Of a DNA stretch of 64,000 bases, positions 1 through 7,866 are shown in pieces. The stretch spans positions 5,027 through 69,026 of the forward strand of contig CAYFVM010000009.1 in the NCBI GenBank assembly GCA_964346725.1, written 5' to 3'. A program made the position numbers and the translations under genes. The stretch is from UBA1715 sp964346725. Its GTDB lineage: Bacteria > Bacteroidota > Bacteroidia > Bacteroidales > UBA1715. The notes beneath the pieces are model-generated. The model made no database searches and was not told the DNA's origin. It saw only the letters and a list, made by a program, of their open reading frames with translations. The first letter of the stretch is position 1, and each line of letters starts with the position of its first letter.

Positions 1-93
1 AGTGACAACAGACAGAGAAAAGGTTACGGAAAAGGGAAAGGGCGAGGCATGGGAAAACGTTTTAACGAAGCTGGTTATAATAATAACATCTAA
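1..93 (+). CDS. C-terminal fragment of a Gly/Lys/Arg-rich DUF5320-like protein
   Basis: Frame 1 from the window edge reads 30 codons and ends at TAA 91-93, two bases before the ATG of the next gene. The peptide is rich in Gly, Lys and Arg (GYGKGKGRGMGKRF) and ends in GYNNNI. This resembles the C-terminal half of the small DUF5320-type proteins that accompany MinD-like iron-sulfur ATPases, and it resembles the second such protein at 1844-2035. The 5' part lies outside the window. Function is unknown; the family link rests on composition and context. Confidence 0.6.
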   Translation, partial: SDNRQRKGYGKGKGRGMGKRFNEAGYNNNI

Positions 94-94
94 A

Positions 95-952
95 ATGAAA
101 ATAGCAATAGCGAGTGGAAAAGGAGGCACAGGAAAAACGTTTGTTTCAACCAATCTTTTTTGGGTGGCAGAGCAACGAAATCTTGAAGTTACCCTCATTG
201 ATTGCGATGCCGAAGAACCTAATGTACAGGAATTCTTGCAAGGCTCTTTGATAAACAAAAGAAATGTAATTCACAACATCCCTTTCATAAATACAGAACA
301 ATGTGTTTTTTGTGGGAAGTGCCAAGAATATTGCAATTACAACGCCATTGTACTAATTGCCGAAACGAAATACTTCAAGGTGATAGACGACCTTTGTCGT
401 GCTTGCGGAGCGTGTTCTATCGCATGCCACTTTGAAGCCATCACAACAGCTCCAAAATCCATAGGAGTTTGTACCACTTATGCTTTCAGTGGAAAAGCAA
501 AAGTAATTGAAGCTCGTGCTGAAGTCGGGTTGTATTCGCCTGTGCCAATCATTCGAAAGGCTTTGAGTATACTCTCAGAAGAGAAACTAGTGTTATTAGA
601 TTCTCCTCCAGGTATTTCATGCCCATTCTTGGCAACCATTGAAAATTCTGATTTTGTTGTATTAGTTACAGAGCCAACTCCTTTTGGACTTAACGACTTA
701 AAACTTTCTGTTGAAACATTACAAACTAAAAAAATCCCACATGGCGTTGTTATCAATCGCGCAGGACTCGGAAACAAGGATGTTTATTCATGGTTACAAA
801 AAAACAAAATACCTTTATTAATGGAGATACCTTTCGATAAAAATATCGCGAAAATATACTCTACAGGTAATCTAGTTTGCAATGAATTGCCAAAATACAG
901 AACATTATTTGAGAATCTACTTGATACAATTATTCAAACTACAATAAAATGA
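95..952 (+). CDS. MinD/Mrp-family ATPase with inserted 2x[4Fe-4S] ferredoxin domain (first of tandem pair)
   Basis: Soluble P-loop ATPase of 285 aa. The N-terminus carries the deviant Walker A KGGTGKT, and DSPPGISCP is the Walker B-side motif. Between them sit two ferredoxin motifs of CxxCxxCxxxC type (CVFCGKCQEYC and CRACGACSIAC), enough for two [4Fe-4S] clusters. I start it at ATG 95 because the 31 codons upstream overlap the end of the previous gene and are read in another frame there. Proteins of this class occur next to DUF5320 and nitrogenase-cofactor-like small proteins in anaerobes and are thought to act in Fe-S assembly or electron transfer; the exact client is unknown. The stop overlaps the next start by 4 bp (ATGA), so the two ATPases are translationally coupled. 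Confidence 0.85.
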   Translation: MKIAIASGKGGTGKTFVSTNLFWVAEQRNLEVTLIDCDAEEPNVQEFLQGSLINKRNVIHNIPFINTEQCVFCGKCQEYCNYNAIVLIAETKYFKVIDDLCRACGACSIACHFEAITTAPKSIGVCTTYAFSGKAKVIEARAEVGLYSPVPIIRKALSILSEEKLVLLDSPPGISCPFLATIENSDFVVLVTEPTPFGLNDLKLSVETLQTKKIPHGVVINRAGLGNKDVYSWLQKNKIPLLMEIPFDKNIAKIYSTGNLVCNELPKYRTLFENLLDTIIQTTIK

Positions 953-1815
953 AAGAAATAGTAATTCTCAGTGGCAAAGGCGGTAGTGGCAAAACAAGTG
1001 TGAGCGTTGCTTTTGCAACTATTCATCAAAATTCAATTGTTGCCGATTGCGATGTTGATGCAGCAAATATGCACATCATCCTACAACCTAAAAATTACTA
1101 CGAAGGCACAATGACAACGGGGAAAAAAGCAGTAATAATGCAAGATAAATGTATTAATTGTGGTGTCTGCATGGAATTCTGTAGCTTCAATGCTATTTCA
1201 GTCAAAAACGGGACATTCACTATTTCAGAAGCTGCCTGCGATGGCTGCCAGCTCTGTTGGAGATTATGCGGAATGGAAGCAATTGAACTTGTTCCGAGCA
1301 ATAAAAGCAAATGGTACATCGGCGACTATCGCAACGGAAAACTTATACATGCTCGACTACAACCAGGAGAAGAAAATTCAGGCAAATTAGTAGGTATAGT
1401 GCGAAATTTAGCAAAAAGCCTTGCAAACGAAATTGGTATTGAAAACATTATTATTGATGGTCCTCCTGGTACAGCCTGTCCTGCCATATCCTCTGTTACA
1501 GGAGCAAACAAAGCTCTTATTATTACCGAACCAACACATTCAGGCTTTCACGACATGAAACGTATTCTTACCCTTGTCTCTAGTTTTAATGTAAAATCGT
1601 ATATACTTATAAACAAATATGACCTTAATATTGAAGTATCTAATGAAATTGAAAATTGGTGTAACAAGAACGGATTTTCTGTAATAGGTAAAATAAAATT
1701 TGACAAAAACATTGTTGATGCCATGCTCAACTGCAAAAGTATAGTGGAACACCAACCAGAATCTGACACATCGAAAGAACTAATCCGCATATATAATAAT
1801 TTACTAGAAAATTAA
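949..1815 (+). CDS. MinD/Mrp-family ATPase with inserted ferredoxin domain (second of tandem pair)
   Basis: A 288-aa paralogue of the preceding gene with the same build: deviant Walker A KGGSGKTS near the N-terminus, two CxxCxxCxxxC motifs (CINCGVCMEFC, CDGCQLCWRLC), and the DGPPGTACP motif. The start overlaps the upstream stop by 4 bp. Two adjacent, clearly related ATPases suggest a heterodimer, as MinD/NifH-type folds dimerise across the nucleotide; that is inference. It probably shares one transcript with the DUF5320-like and Hdr-like genes downstream. Confidence 0.85.
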   Translation: MKEIVILSGKGGSGKTSVSVAFATIHQNSIVADCDVDAANMHIILQPKNYYEGTMTTGKKAVIMQDKCINCGVCMEFCSFNAISVKNGTFTISEAACDGCQLCWRLCGMEAIELVPSNKSKWYIGDYRNGKLIHARLQPGEENSGKLVGIVRNLAKSLANEIGIENIIIDGPPGTACPAISSVTGANKALIITEPTHSGFHDMKRILTLVSSFNVKSYILINKYDLNIEVSNEIENWCNKNGFSVIGKIKFDKNIVDAMLNCKSIVEHQPESDTSKELIRIYNNLLEN

Positions 1816-1843
1816 ATAACAAAAACAAATAAACTGCTTTATT

Positions 1844-2035
1844 ATGCCACAAATGAATCATAAGGGCCCCGATGGTGAGGGTCCAAAGACAGGAAGGCAA
1901 TTAGGTTTCTGTACAAGTGATGACAAGAAAAACGAATCACTATTTGGGGAAGGTATGGGCAAACGTCGAAAAATGGACGGAGGAAACGGAAAAGGGAAAC
2001 GGTTGCAATATAATCAACATATAGAAAAACAATAA
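1844..2035 (+). CDS. Small DUF5320-like protein
   Basis: A 63-aa soluble protein. The N-terminus MNHKGPDGEGPKTGRQLGFC matches the GPxGxGPxTGRxxGxC pattern of DUF5320-type proteins, and the rest is Gly/Lys-rich and probably unstructured. It lies 28 bp after the second MinD-like ATPase and 1 bp before the HdrC-like gene, so it is in the operon. The single conserved Cys could bind metal or a cluster, but no role is established for the family. The short length is normal for it. Confidence 0.7.
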   Translation: MPQMNHKGPDGEGPKTGRQLGFCTSDDKKNESLFGEGMGKRRKMDGGNGKGKRLQYNQHIEKQ

Positions 2036-2036
2036 T

Positions 2037-2657
2037 ATGGCATCGTTAATTGAACAACTCCGAAAGGATGTACGTTTTATAGAAGGTTTAAAATCTTGTA
2101 TAAATTGTGGAATTTGTACCGCTATTTGTCCTGCGGCTGAGTTTCACAATTACGATCCGCGAGACATTGTAGGCATCGTACAAAGAGCCGATGAAACAGA
2201 AATTGAAAATCTTTTAAAAAGCGATACTATCTGGTATTGTGGTCAATGTTTATCGTGTAAAACACGTTGTCCTCGAGGTAATACTCCCGGTTACATTATT
2301 CAAGCTCTCAGAAATCTTGCACAACAAAATGGTTACTATGCATATTCGAAAAGAGGACGGCAGCAATTACAAGTAAAACGTATTGTTGGAGATACAATGT
2401 TGCAATATGGCTATTGCATTTACATAGATAAAATAAATACAGAAGATCACCCCGAACAAGGTCCAATATGGGATTGGTACAGACAAAACGCCGAAACACT
2501 CATGAAAAAGTTCGGCGCAAACTATAAAGGGAAAGGTGCTGGTACCTTAAGAGAAATAAGCGCAGCCGATTTACACGAACTTAAAAGTATTTTTAAAGAA
2601 ACAGGTGCAATAAAACGTTTTGAAACAATAGAAAAACAACACCATGATGAAGAATGA
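2037..2657 (+). CDS. HdrC-like [4Fe-4S] ferredoxin subunit
   Basis: A 206-aa protein with two cysteine clusters typical of HdrC/GlpC-like electron carriers: CINCGICTAICP at about residues 21-32 and CGQCLSCKTRCP at about 67-78, each CxxCxxCxxxCP. No membrane segment is seen. In methanogens HdrC passes electrons to HdrB of heterodisulfide reductase. Bacteria use related HdrBC pairs in other redox complexes, so the natural substrate here is not CoM-S-S-CoB. The next gene (HdrB-like) overlaps it by 14 bp, which fits a tight two-subunit complex. HdrA- or MvhD-like partners are not in the window. Confidence 0.85.
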   Translation: MASLIEQLRKDVRFIEGLKSCINCGICTAICPAAEFHNYDPRDIVGIVQRADETEIENLLKSDTIWYCGQCLSCKTRCPRGNTPGYIIQALRNLAQQNGYYAYSKRGRQQLQVKRIVGDTMLQYGYCIYIDKINTEDHPEQGPIWDWYRQNAETLMKKFGANYKGKGAGTLREISAADLHELKSIFKETGAIKRFETIEKQHHDEE

Positions 2658-3711
2658 GAACCAACATTATTGGAAAACATATCAAAAAGAGATAGCTTCT
2701 GATAACTTCTACTATGCACGAAGTTGCATAAGACAGAATTTTTTCCCGGGTTCGGAAGAAACCTTTCTGAAAATAGTACGTGATATACTTGGGAAAAACA
2801 TATATGACGACCCGCATCAAACTACATGTACAGGCATTGCCTATCATTCAGACATTGTTCCTTTAGAAACAACAATGGCTATTGTTGCCCGTCAATTTTC
2901 TCTTATGAATGATGCGAAGTATAAAAATTTTATTCCTTCGTGCGTTACCTCTTTTGGTATTTATACCGAAATGATAGATACATGGACCCATTTTCCTGAA
3001 ACTCTTGAAAAAACTAAAAAACAATTACTAGCAGCAACAGGCAGAAACTTTACCTTACCAGAAAACCTTGTTCACACAAGCGATATAATCTACAAATACA
3101 AAGACGAGATTGCCAATATTGCCAAATACAGATTAATCAACAAAGAAACGTGTCAACCTTTGAAAGTAGTTGAGCATGTTGGATGCCATTATGCGAAAAT
3201 ATTCCCAAACAAAGGAGTTGGCGGCGCTGAATTTCCTCAAGTATTGTCGGGTATGATAGAATCCTGGGGAGGAAATGTTGTCGATTACCCGGAACGTCGC
3301 CACTGTTGCGGATTTGGATTCAGAAACTATCTTATTAAAGAAAACAGAGGATATCCATTATCCAACACCAAGAAAAAATTTGATTCTATGGAGCCTTTCA
3401 AGCCAGACTTTATTGTCACCAATTGTCCCGGTTGCACTTTTTTTCTTGACCGTTGGCAATATGTAATTGCCGAAATGGAAGGAAAAACATACGGGAAAAA
3501 CGGCTATGGCATACCCGTATTGACGTATGAAGAAATGGCAGGTTTGGTACTAGGTCTTAACCCTTGGGAAATGGGAATGCAAATACATCAAGTAAGCGTA
3601 GAACCATTGCTTGATAAAATAGGAATCCAATACAATCGTGATGAAAAATATTTAGGCTATAACAATGAATATATAGGAAAACCACTGAACCCAAACGTAC
3701 TGAAGGTGTAA
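2644..3711 (+). CDS. HdrB-like protein with one complete and one degenerate CCG domain
   Basis: A 355-aa protein of the HdrB/CCG-domain family, paired with the HdrC-like gene by a 14-bp overlap. The C-terminal CCG domain is complete (GCHYAK, HCCGFG, NCPGC) and should ligate the unusual Cys-rich cluster of this family. The N-terminal domain keeps only parts: ARSC, then TCTG where CCG is expected, and SCVTS where CxxC is expected. It therefore probably binds one such cluster instead of two. Two ATG codons are adjacent at the start (2644 and 2647) and either may be used. It is the last gene before a 170-bp intergenic stretch. Confidence 0.8.
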   Translation: MMKNENQHYWKTYQKEIASDNFYYARSCIRQNFFPGSEETFLKIVRDILGKNIYDDPHQTTCTGIAYHSDIVPLETTMAIVARQFSLMNDAKYKNFIPSCVTSFGIYTEMIDTWTHFPETLEKTKKQLLAATGRNFTLPENLVHTSDIIYKYKDEIANIAKYRLINKETCQPLKVVEHVGCHYAKIFPNKGVGGAEFPQVLSGMIESWGGNVVDYPERRHCCGFGFRNYLIKENRGYPLSNTKKKFDSMEPFKPDFIVTNCPGCTFFLDRWQYVIAEMEGKTYGKNGYGIPVLTYEEMAGLVLGLNPWEMGMQIHQVSVEPLLDKIGIQYNRDEKYLGYNNEYIGKPLNPNVLKV

Positions 3712-3887
3712 TTGGCGATAGGCAACTAGCAGTTAGTGGTTGGCAATTTTGCCAAAGGCCAACAACCAACCGCCCTACGCTCACCGATTAACCATAACTA
3801 ATAACTCATAACTACTAACAATCCGCCACGTAAAGAAATGAGTACGAATTTTTTAAGCTGTTTTTATCTATATTTCTAAATCTTTGC
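3712..3887. repeat. Intergenic stretch with inverted and near-tandem short repeats
   Basis: About 170 bp between the HdrB-like gene and thrS. It contains the palindrome TTGGCAATTTTGCCAA (7-bp arms, 2-bp centre) within a run of GGTTGGC/CCAACAACCAAC, followed by loosely repeated ACTAATAACTCATAACTA. No gene fits. It could be a dispersed intergenic repeat or a weak terminator for the upstream operon; one copy in this window cannot decide. Confidence 0.35.
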
Positions 3888-3895
3888 TAATTTTG
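3888..3895 (+). promoter_or_regulatory. Putative -7 box of thrS promoter (TAATTTTG)
   Basis: Matches the Bacteroidota -7 consensus TAnnTTTG, 24 bp before the chosen thrS ATG at 3920. No good TTTG -33 box is visible. Motif match only. Confidence 0.4.
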
Positions 3896-3919
3896 TGGCC
3901 ACGAAATTTATATACTATA

Positions 3920-5866
3920 ATGATTACAATAACATTTCCCGACGGGAGCAAAAAAGAATTCGAAAAAGGGATTACCCCACTAGAGATAGCACAGAGTTTG
4001 AGTGCACAGTTAGCAAGAGAAATTTTAGTTGCAACAGTTAATGGTAACTCTTGGGATTTGACCCGTCAGATAAATGAAGACGCTACCATAGAACTTCATA
4101 AATTTGAATCAGAAGAAGGAAAACATGCATTTTGGCATTCATCTGCTCACTTGTTGGCAGAAGCATTGCAAGCAATGTATCCGGGCGTAAAATTCGGTAT
4201 CGGTCCTGCTATTGAAAACGGTTTCTACTACGACGTAGACCTTGGCGACACCATACTTGCCGAAAAAGATTTGACCGCAATTGAAAACAAAATGTTGGAG
4301 CTTGCTCGCAACAAAGAATCATACGTTCGTAAAGACGTTTGCAAAGCCGATGCTTTGAAACACTTTGGCGACAAAGGCGAACAATATAAAGTAGAACTTA
4401 TCAACGACTTGGAAGATGGTTCTATTACCTACTACACCCAAGGTGATTTTACCGACTTGTGTAGAGGGCCACACTTACCAAACACTGAGCCTATCAAGGC
4501 TGTAAAGCTTACCAACATAGCAGGTGCTTACTGGCGTGGTGACGAAAAACGCAAACAATTGACCAGAATATATGGTGTAACCTACCCTAAAAAGAAAATG
4601 CTTGATGAATACCTTGAATTATTGGAACAAGCAAAACTTCGCGATCACCGCAAGGTAGGAAAAGAGATGGAATTGTTTATGTTCTCCGACTTAGTTGGTA
4701 AAGGTCTTCCTATTTGGTTGCCAAAGGGTACTGCCCTCAGACTACGTTTGGAAGAAGCGTTGAAGAAAATTCAAAAACGCTTTGGATACCTACAAGTAAT
4801 TACTCCACATATAGGTAACAAACAATTATATGTAACATCAGGACACTGGGATCACTACGGCAAAGACAGCTTCCAACCAATAACTACCCCTGAAGAAGGA
4901 GAGATTTATTTGTTGAAACCAATGAACTGCCCTCACCACTGTATGATTTACAAAAATGCTCCTCGCTCGTACAAAGACTTACCTATCCGTTATGCAGAAT
5001 TTGGTACGGTATATCGCTATGAACAAAGTGGTGAGTTACATGGTTTAACACGCGTACGTTCATTTACCCAAGACGATGCCCACATTTTCTGCCGTCCTGA
5101 CCAAGTGAAAGACGAATTCTTGAAAGTAATTGACATTATTCAGATTATCTTCAAATCGTTGAAGTTCGACAAATTCGAAGCACAAATATCGTTGCGCGAC
5201 AAGACCAACAAGACAAAATACATTGGAAACGACGAGAATTGGGAGAAAGCAGAACAAGCAATTATAGAAGCTGCTGCCGAAAAAGGATTGAATACCATTA
5301 TAGAATATGGCGAGGCTGCATTCTACGGACCTAAGCTTGACTTTATGGTACGCGATGCAATTGGTCGTAAATGGCAATTAGGAACAATCCAAGTAGACTA
5401 CAACTTGCCGGAGCGCTTCGATTTGGAATACATTGGCGCTGACGACAAACGCTATCGTCCGGTAATGATACACCGTGCTCCATTCGGTTCAATGGAACGA
5501 TTTGTTGCGGTACTTATAGAACACACCGGCGGTAAATTCCCATTGTGGCTTACTCCAGACCAAGCTGTCATCATTCCTGTGAGTGAAAAATATAACGAAT
5601 ATGCGAAAAATGTTTTGAATTTGTTAAATAATTCCGATATTCGCACGCTCATTGACGACAGGAATGAGAAGGTAGGTAAAAAGATACGCGACAACGAGAT
5701 GAAACGTATTCCATACCTTATTGTTGTTGGTGAGAACGAGCAAAATGAAGGAACATTGTCAGTCCGGAAACAAGGTGAAGGAAACAATGGTGAAGTGATG
5801 AAAATAGAAGATTTTGTAACAAAAATCTCTAATGAAGTTGCGGAACAAATGAATGAAATGAGATAG
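3920..5866 (+). CDS. thrS: Threonine--tRNA ligase
   Basis: Class II synthetase that charges tRNA-Thr in the cytoplasm. The 648-aa product has the family layout: N-terminal TGS domain (ITFPDGSKKEF), editing domain with HSSAHLL and CRGPHLP, catalytic core with MNCPHHCMIYK (zinc-binding Cys) and a C-terminal anticodon-binding domain from about residue 550. I use ATG 3920 (MITITFPDGS), because the 12 codons before it overlap the promoter-like TAATTTTG and are not part of the TGS fold. It heads the conserved thrS-infC-rpmI-rplT order. Confidence 0.97.
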   Translation: MITITFPDGSKKEFEKGITPLEIAQSLSAQLAREILVATVNGNSWDLTRQINEDATIELHKFESEEGKHAFWHSSAHLLAEALQAMYPGVKFGIGPAIENGFYYDVDLGDTILAEKDLTAIENKMLELARNKESYVRKDVCKADALKHFGDKGEQYKVELINDLEDGSITYYTQGDFTDLCRGPHLPNTEPIKAVKLTNIAGAYWRGDEKRKQLTRIYGVTYPKKKMLDEYLELLEQAKLRDHRKVGKEMELFMFSDLVGKGLPIWLPKGTALRLRLEEALKKIQKRFGYLQVITPHIGNKQLYVTSGHWDHYGKDSFQPITTPEEGEIYLLKPMNCPHHCMIYKNAPRSYKDLPIRYAEFGTVYRYEQSGELHGLTRVRSFTQDDAHIFCRPDQVKDEFLKVIDIIQIIFKSLKFDKFEAQISLRDKTNKTKYIGNDENWEKAEQAIIEAAAEKGLNTIIEYGEAAFYGPKLDFMVRDAIGRKWQLGTIQVDYNLPERFDLEYIGADDKRYRPVMIHRAPFGSMERFVAVLIEHTGGKFPLWLTPDQAVIIPVSEKYNEYAKNVLNLLNNSDIRTLIDDRNEKVGKKIRDNEMKRIPYLIVVGENEQNEGTLSVRKQGEGNNGEVMKIEDFVTKISNEVAEQMNEMR

Positions 5867-5894
5867 AAAAGTATAAACAAGTAATTAAAAATAA

Positions 5895-6425
5895 ATGGCG
5901 GCTGACGAATTAGCAGATAGTTTTAAAATCAATCACAACATTAGAGCACGCGAAGTGCGTTTAGTTGGAGACAATGTTCCACAAGGGGTTTTCTCCTTAT
6001 TTGATGCTCTAAAAATAGCTGATCAACAAAACTTGGATTTGGTAGAAATTTCGCCAAATGCCGTTCCTCCGGTTTGCAGAGTAATTGATTTCCAGAAGTT
6101 TCTTTATAATATGAAGAAGAAACAAAAAGAAATCAAAGCAAATAGTACCAAGGTGACCTTAAAAGAAGTTCGTTTTGGACCGCAGACTGATGAGCACGAT
6201 TATCAATTCAAATTGAAACATGCTCAAAAGTTCATTGCAGAAGGAGCAAAAGTTAAAGCGTATGTGTTCTTCAAGGGTCGTTCTATTATATATAAAGAAC
6301 AAGGTGCTGAAGTATTGACACGACTTATCAAAGACATGGAAGACGTAGCACGCTTAGACCAAGAACCAAAATTAGAAGGAAAAAGAATGTATATTCAGTT
6401 TTCTCCTATACCAAAGAAAAAATAA
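5895..6425 (+). CDS. infC: Translation initiation factor IF-3
   Basis: A 176-aa IF-3 with the N-domain (INHNIRAREVRLVG ... LDLVEISPNAVPPVCRVIDFQKFLY), a Lys-rich linker and the C-domain (VKAYVFFKGRS, QFSPIPKKK). It binds the 30S subunit and checks start-codon and initiator-tRNA selection. It starts at ATG, unlike the AUU start that drives autoregulation in enterobacteria. It lies 28 bp after thrS and 28 bp before rpmI, in the usual order. Confidence 0.96.
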   Translation: MAADELADSFKINHNIRAREVRLVGDNVPQGVFSLFDALKIADQQNLDLVEISPNAVPPVCRVIDFQKFLYNMKKKQKEIKANSTKVTLKEVRFGPQTDEHDYQFKLKHAQKFIAEGAKVKAYVFFKGRSIIYKEQGAEVLTRLIKDMEDVARLDQEPKLEGKRMYIQFSPIPKKK

Positions 6426-6453
6426 TAACGTTTAATTAAATAAGTGAAATAAA

Positions 6454-6648
6454 ATGCCAAAGATGAAATCAAAATCCAGTGCTAAAAAACGTTTTACAAT
6501 AACGGGCTCTGGTAAAATCAAACGCAAAAAAGCGTTTAAGAGACACTTGTTAACAAAAAAGGAAACGAAGCAAAAAAGAAATCTTCGTGTTTCTACAACC
6601 GTTAACAAAAGAGATGAAAAGAGCGTTAAATCAATGCTCAGCCTATAA
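6454..6648 (+). CDS. rpmI: 50S ribosomal protein bL35
   Basis: A 64-aa, strongly basic protein with the L35 signature (PKMKSKSSAKKRFTITGSGKIKR, split here as PKMKSKSSAKKRF and TGSGKIKRKKAFKRH). It has the normal size and the usual position between infC and rplT. Confidence 0.96.
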   Translation: MPKMKSKSSAKKRFTITGSGKIKRKKAFKRHLLTKKETKQKRNLRVSTTVNKRDEKSVKSMLSL

Positions 6649-6723
6649 TTATTATTGTGTAACAATGATTGAGCACCTAAGAACTATGAAATATATAGTC
6701 GCTAATCGTTAAAAATTAAAGAA

Positions 6724-7071
6724 ATGCCTAGATCAGTAAATCATGTTGCGTCAAGAGCACGCAGAAAGAAAATTTTAAGCCAAACAAGAGGTAACTTTGG
6801 CGCAAGAAAAAATGTGTACACTGTTGCAAAAAACACCTTAGAAAAAGGTTTGTTATATGCATACAGAGACAGAAAAACTAAAAAGAGAAATTTTAGAGCA
6901 TTGTGGATTCAAAGAATCAACGCAGGAGTTCGTCCTTACGGAATGTCTTATTCTCAATTTATTGGTGCTTTAGCTAAAGCTGAAATTACAATTAACCGTA
7001 AAGTTCTTGCTGACTTAGCAATGAACAACGCCGAAGCTTTTGAAGCCATCGTAAAAGTTGTAAAAAAATAA
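6724..7071 (+). CDS. rplT: 50S ribosomal protein bL20
   Basis: A 115-aa protein with the L20 pattern: PRSVNHVASRARRKK at the N-terminus, NFRALWIQRINAGVRPYG and YSQFIGAL in the globular part. It binds 23S rRNA early in 50S assembly. The 75-bp gap after rpmI holds a weak hairpin (CTAT...ATAG) and could bind L20 for feedback, but this is not shown. A strong terminator follows. Confidence 0.96.
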   Translation: MPRSVNHVASRARRKKILSQTRGNFGARKNVYTVAKNTLEKGLLYAYRDRKTKKRNFRALWIQRINAGVRPYGMSYSQFIGALAKAEITINRKVLADLAMNNAEAFEAIVKVVKK

Positions 7072-7092
7072 ATTAATATACTATTTATCACG

Positions 7093-7125
7093 AAGGGAAG
7101 CCTTTACTGTGCTTCCCTTTTTTTT
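7093..7125 (+). terminator. Rho-independent terminator of the thrS-rplT operon
   Basis: Perfect 9-bp stem AAGGGAAGC / GCTTCCCTT (7093-7101 and 7111-7119), 9-nt loop, then a continuous T tract to 7125. It lies 22 bp after the rplT stop. Confidence 0.9.
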
Positions 7126-7137
7126 AAAGTTATTATT

Positions 7138-7854
7138 ATGAAAATTGCACTTATCGGATATGGGAAAATGGGTAAAGAAATCGAAAAGATTGCCCTTGAA
7201 CGTGGTCATTCGGTTGTTTTAACTATAGACATACACAACCATAATGAAATGACTCGTGAAAACCTACAGAAAGCCGATGTTGCAATAGAGTTTACTACTC
7301 CAGCAACCGCATACAATAATTACATAGATTGCTTTAATGCCGGAATACCTGTTGTTTCCGGATCAACCGGTTGGACAGATAAATTTGAAGAAATTGCTTC
7401 TCTCTGCAAAAAAACAGGAAACACGTTCTTTTATTCATCTAATTACAGCCTCGGCGTCAATATCTTCTTTGAATTGAACAAAAAATTGGCTGCAATCATG
7501 AACAACTTTCCACAATATGATGTTTGCGTAGAAGAAGCTCACCATAATCAAAAACTTGATGCACCGAGCGGAACGGCCATCACGATAGCAAAAGATATAC
7601 TTTCCGAAATTGACAGAAAAAAAGACTGGCGTCTTAACGAATTCAAATCAACCGACGAACTACAAGTGGTGTCGAAACGACTTGGAACAGTTCCCGGAAC
7701 ACACATAGTTGAATATGATTCGACCGACGATACCATTGAAATAAAACATACGGCAAAGTCTCGCCGTGGATTGGCATTTGGTGCAGTAGTTGCTGCAGAA
7801 TTCGTAATTGGTAAAAAAGGTGTATTTGGAATGAAGGATTTATTAAACCTATAA
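7138..7854 (+). CDS. dapB: 4-hydroxy-tetrahydrodipicolinate reductase
   Basis: NAD(P)H-dependent step of lysine/diaminopimelate synthesis. The 238-aa protein has the Rossmann motif ALIGYGKMGKEI at the N-terminus, the EFTTPATAYNN loop, and the catalytic EEAHHNQKLDAPSGTA block (His pair and Lys). The length is normal for the shorter Bacteroidota type. It starts 12 bp after the rplT terminator and lies 12 bp before lepB, so it heads a new transcript with the signal peptidase. Confidence 0.95.
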   Translation: MKIALIGYGKMGKEIEKIALERGHSVVLTIDIHNHNEMTRENLQKADVAIEFTTPATAYNNYIDCFNAGIPVVSGSTGWTDKFEEIASLCKKTGNTFFYSSNYSLGVNIFFELNKKLAAIMNNFPQYDVCVEEAHHNQKLDAPSGTAITIAKDILSEIDRKKDWRLNEFKSTDELQVVSKRLGTVPGTHIVEYDSTDDTIEIKHTAKSRRGLAFGAVVAAEFVIGKKGVFGMKDLLNL

Positions 7855-7866
7855 ATTTCCCTCACT

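Noticed and set aside
5452..5880. A 142-codon minus-strand frame inside thrS
   Set aside because: Antisense to the conserved anticodon-binding domain of thrS; composition is that of a shadow frame.
6649..6723. An L20-binding autoregulatory leader between rpmI and rplT
   Set aside because: Only a weak four-base-pair hairpin is visible; known L20 leader structures are not recognisable here.
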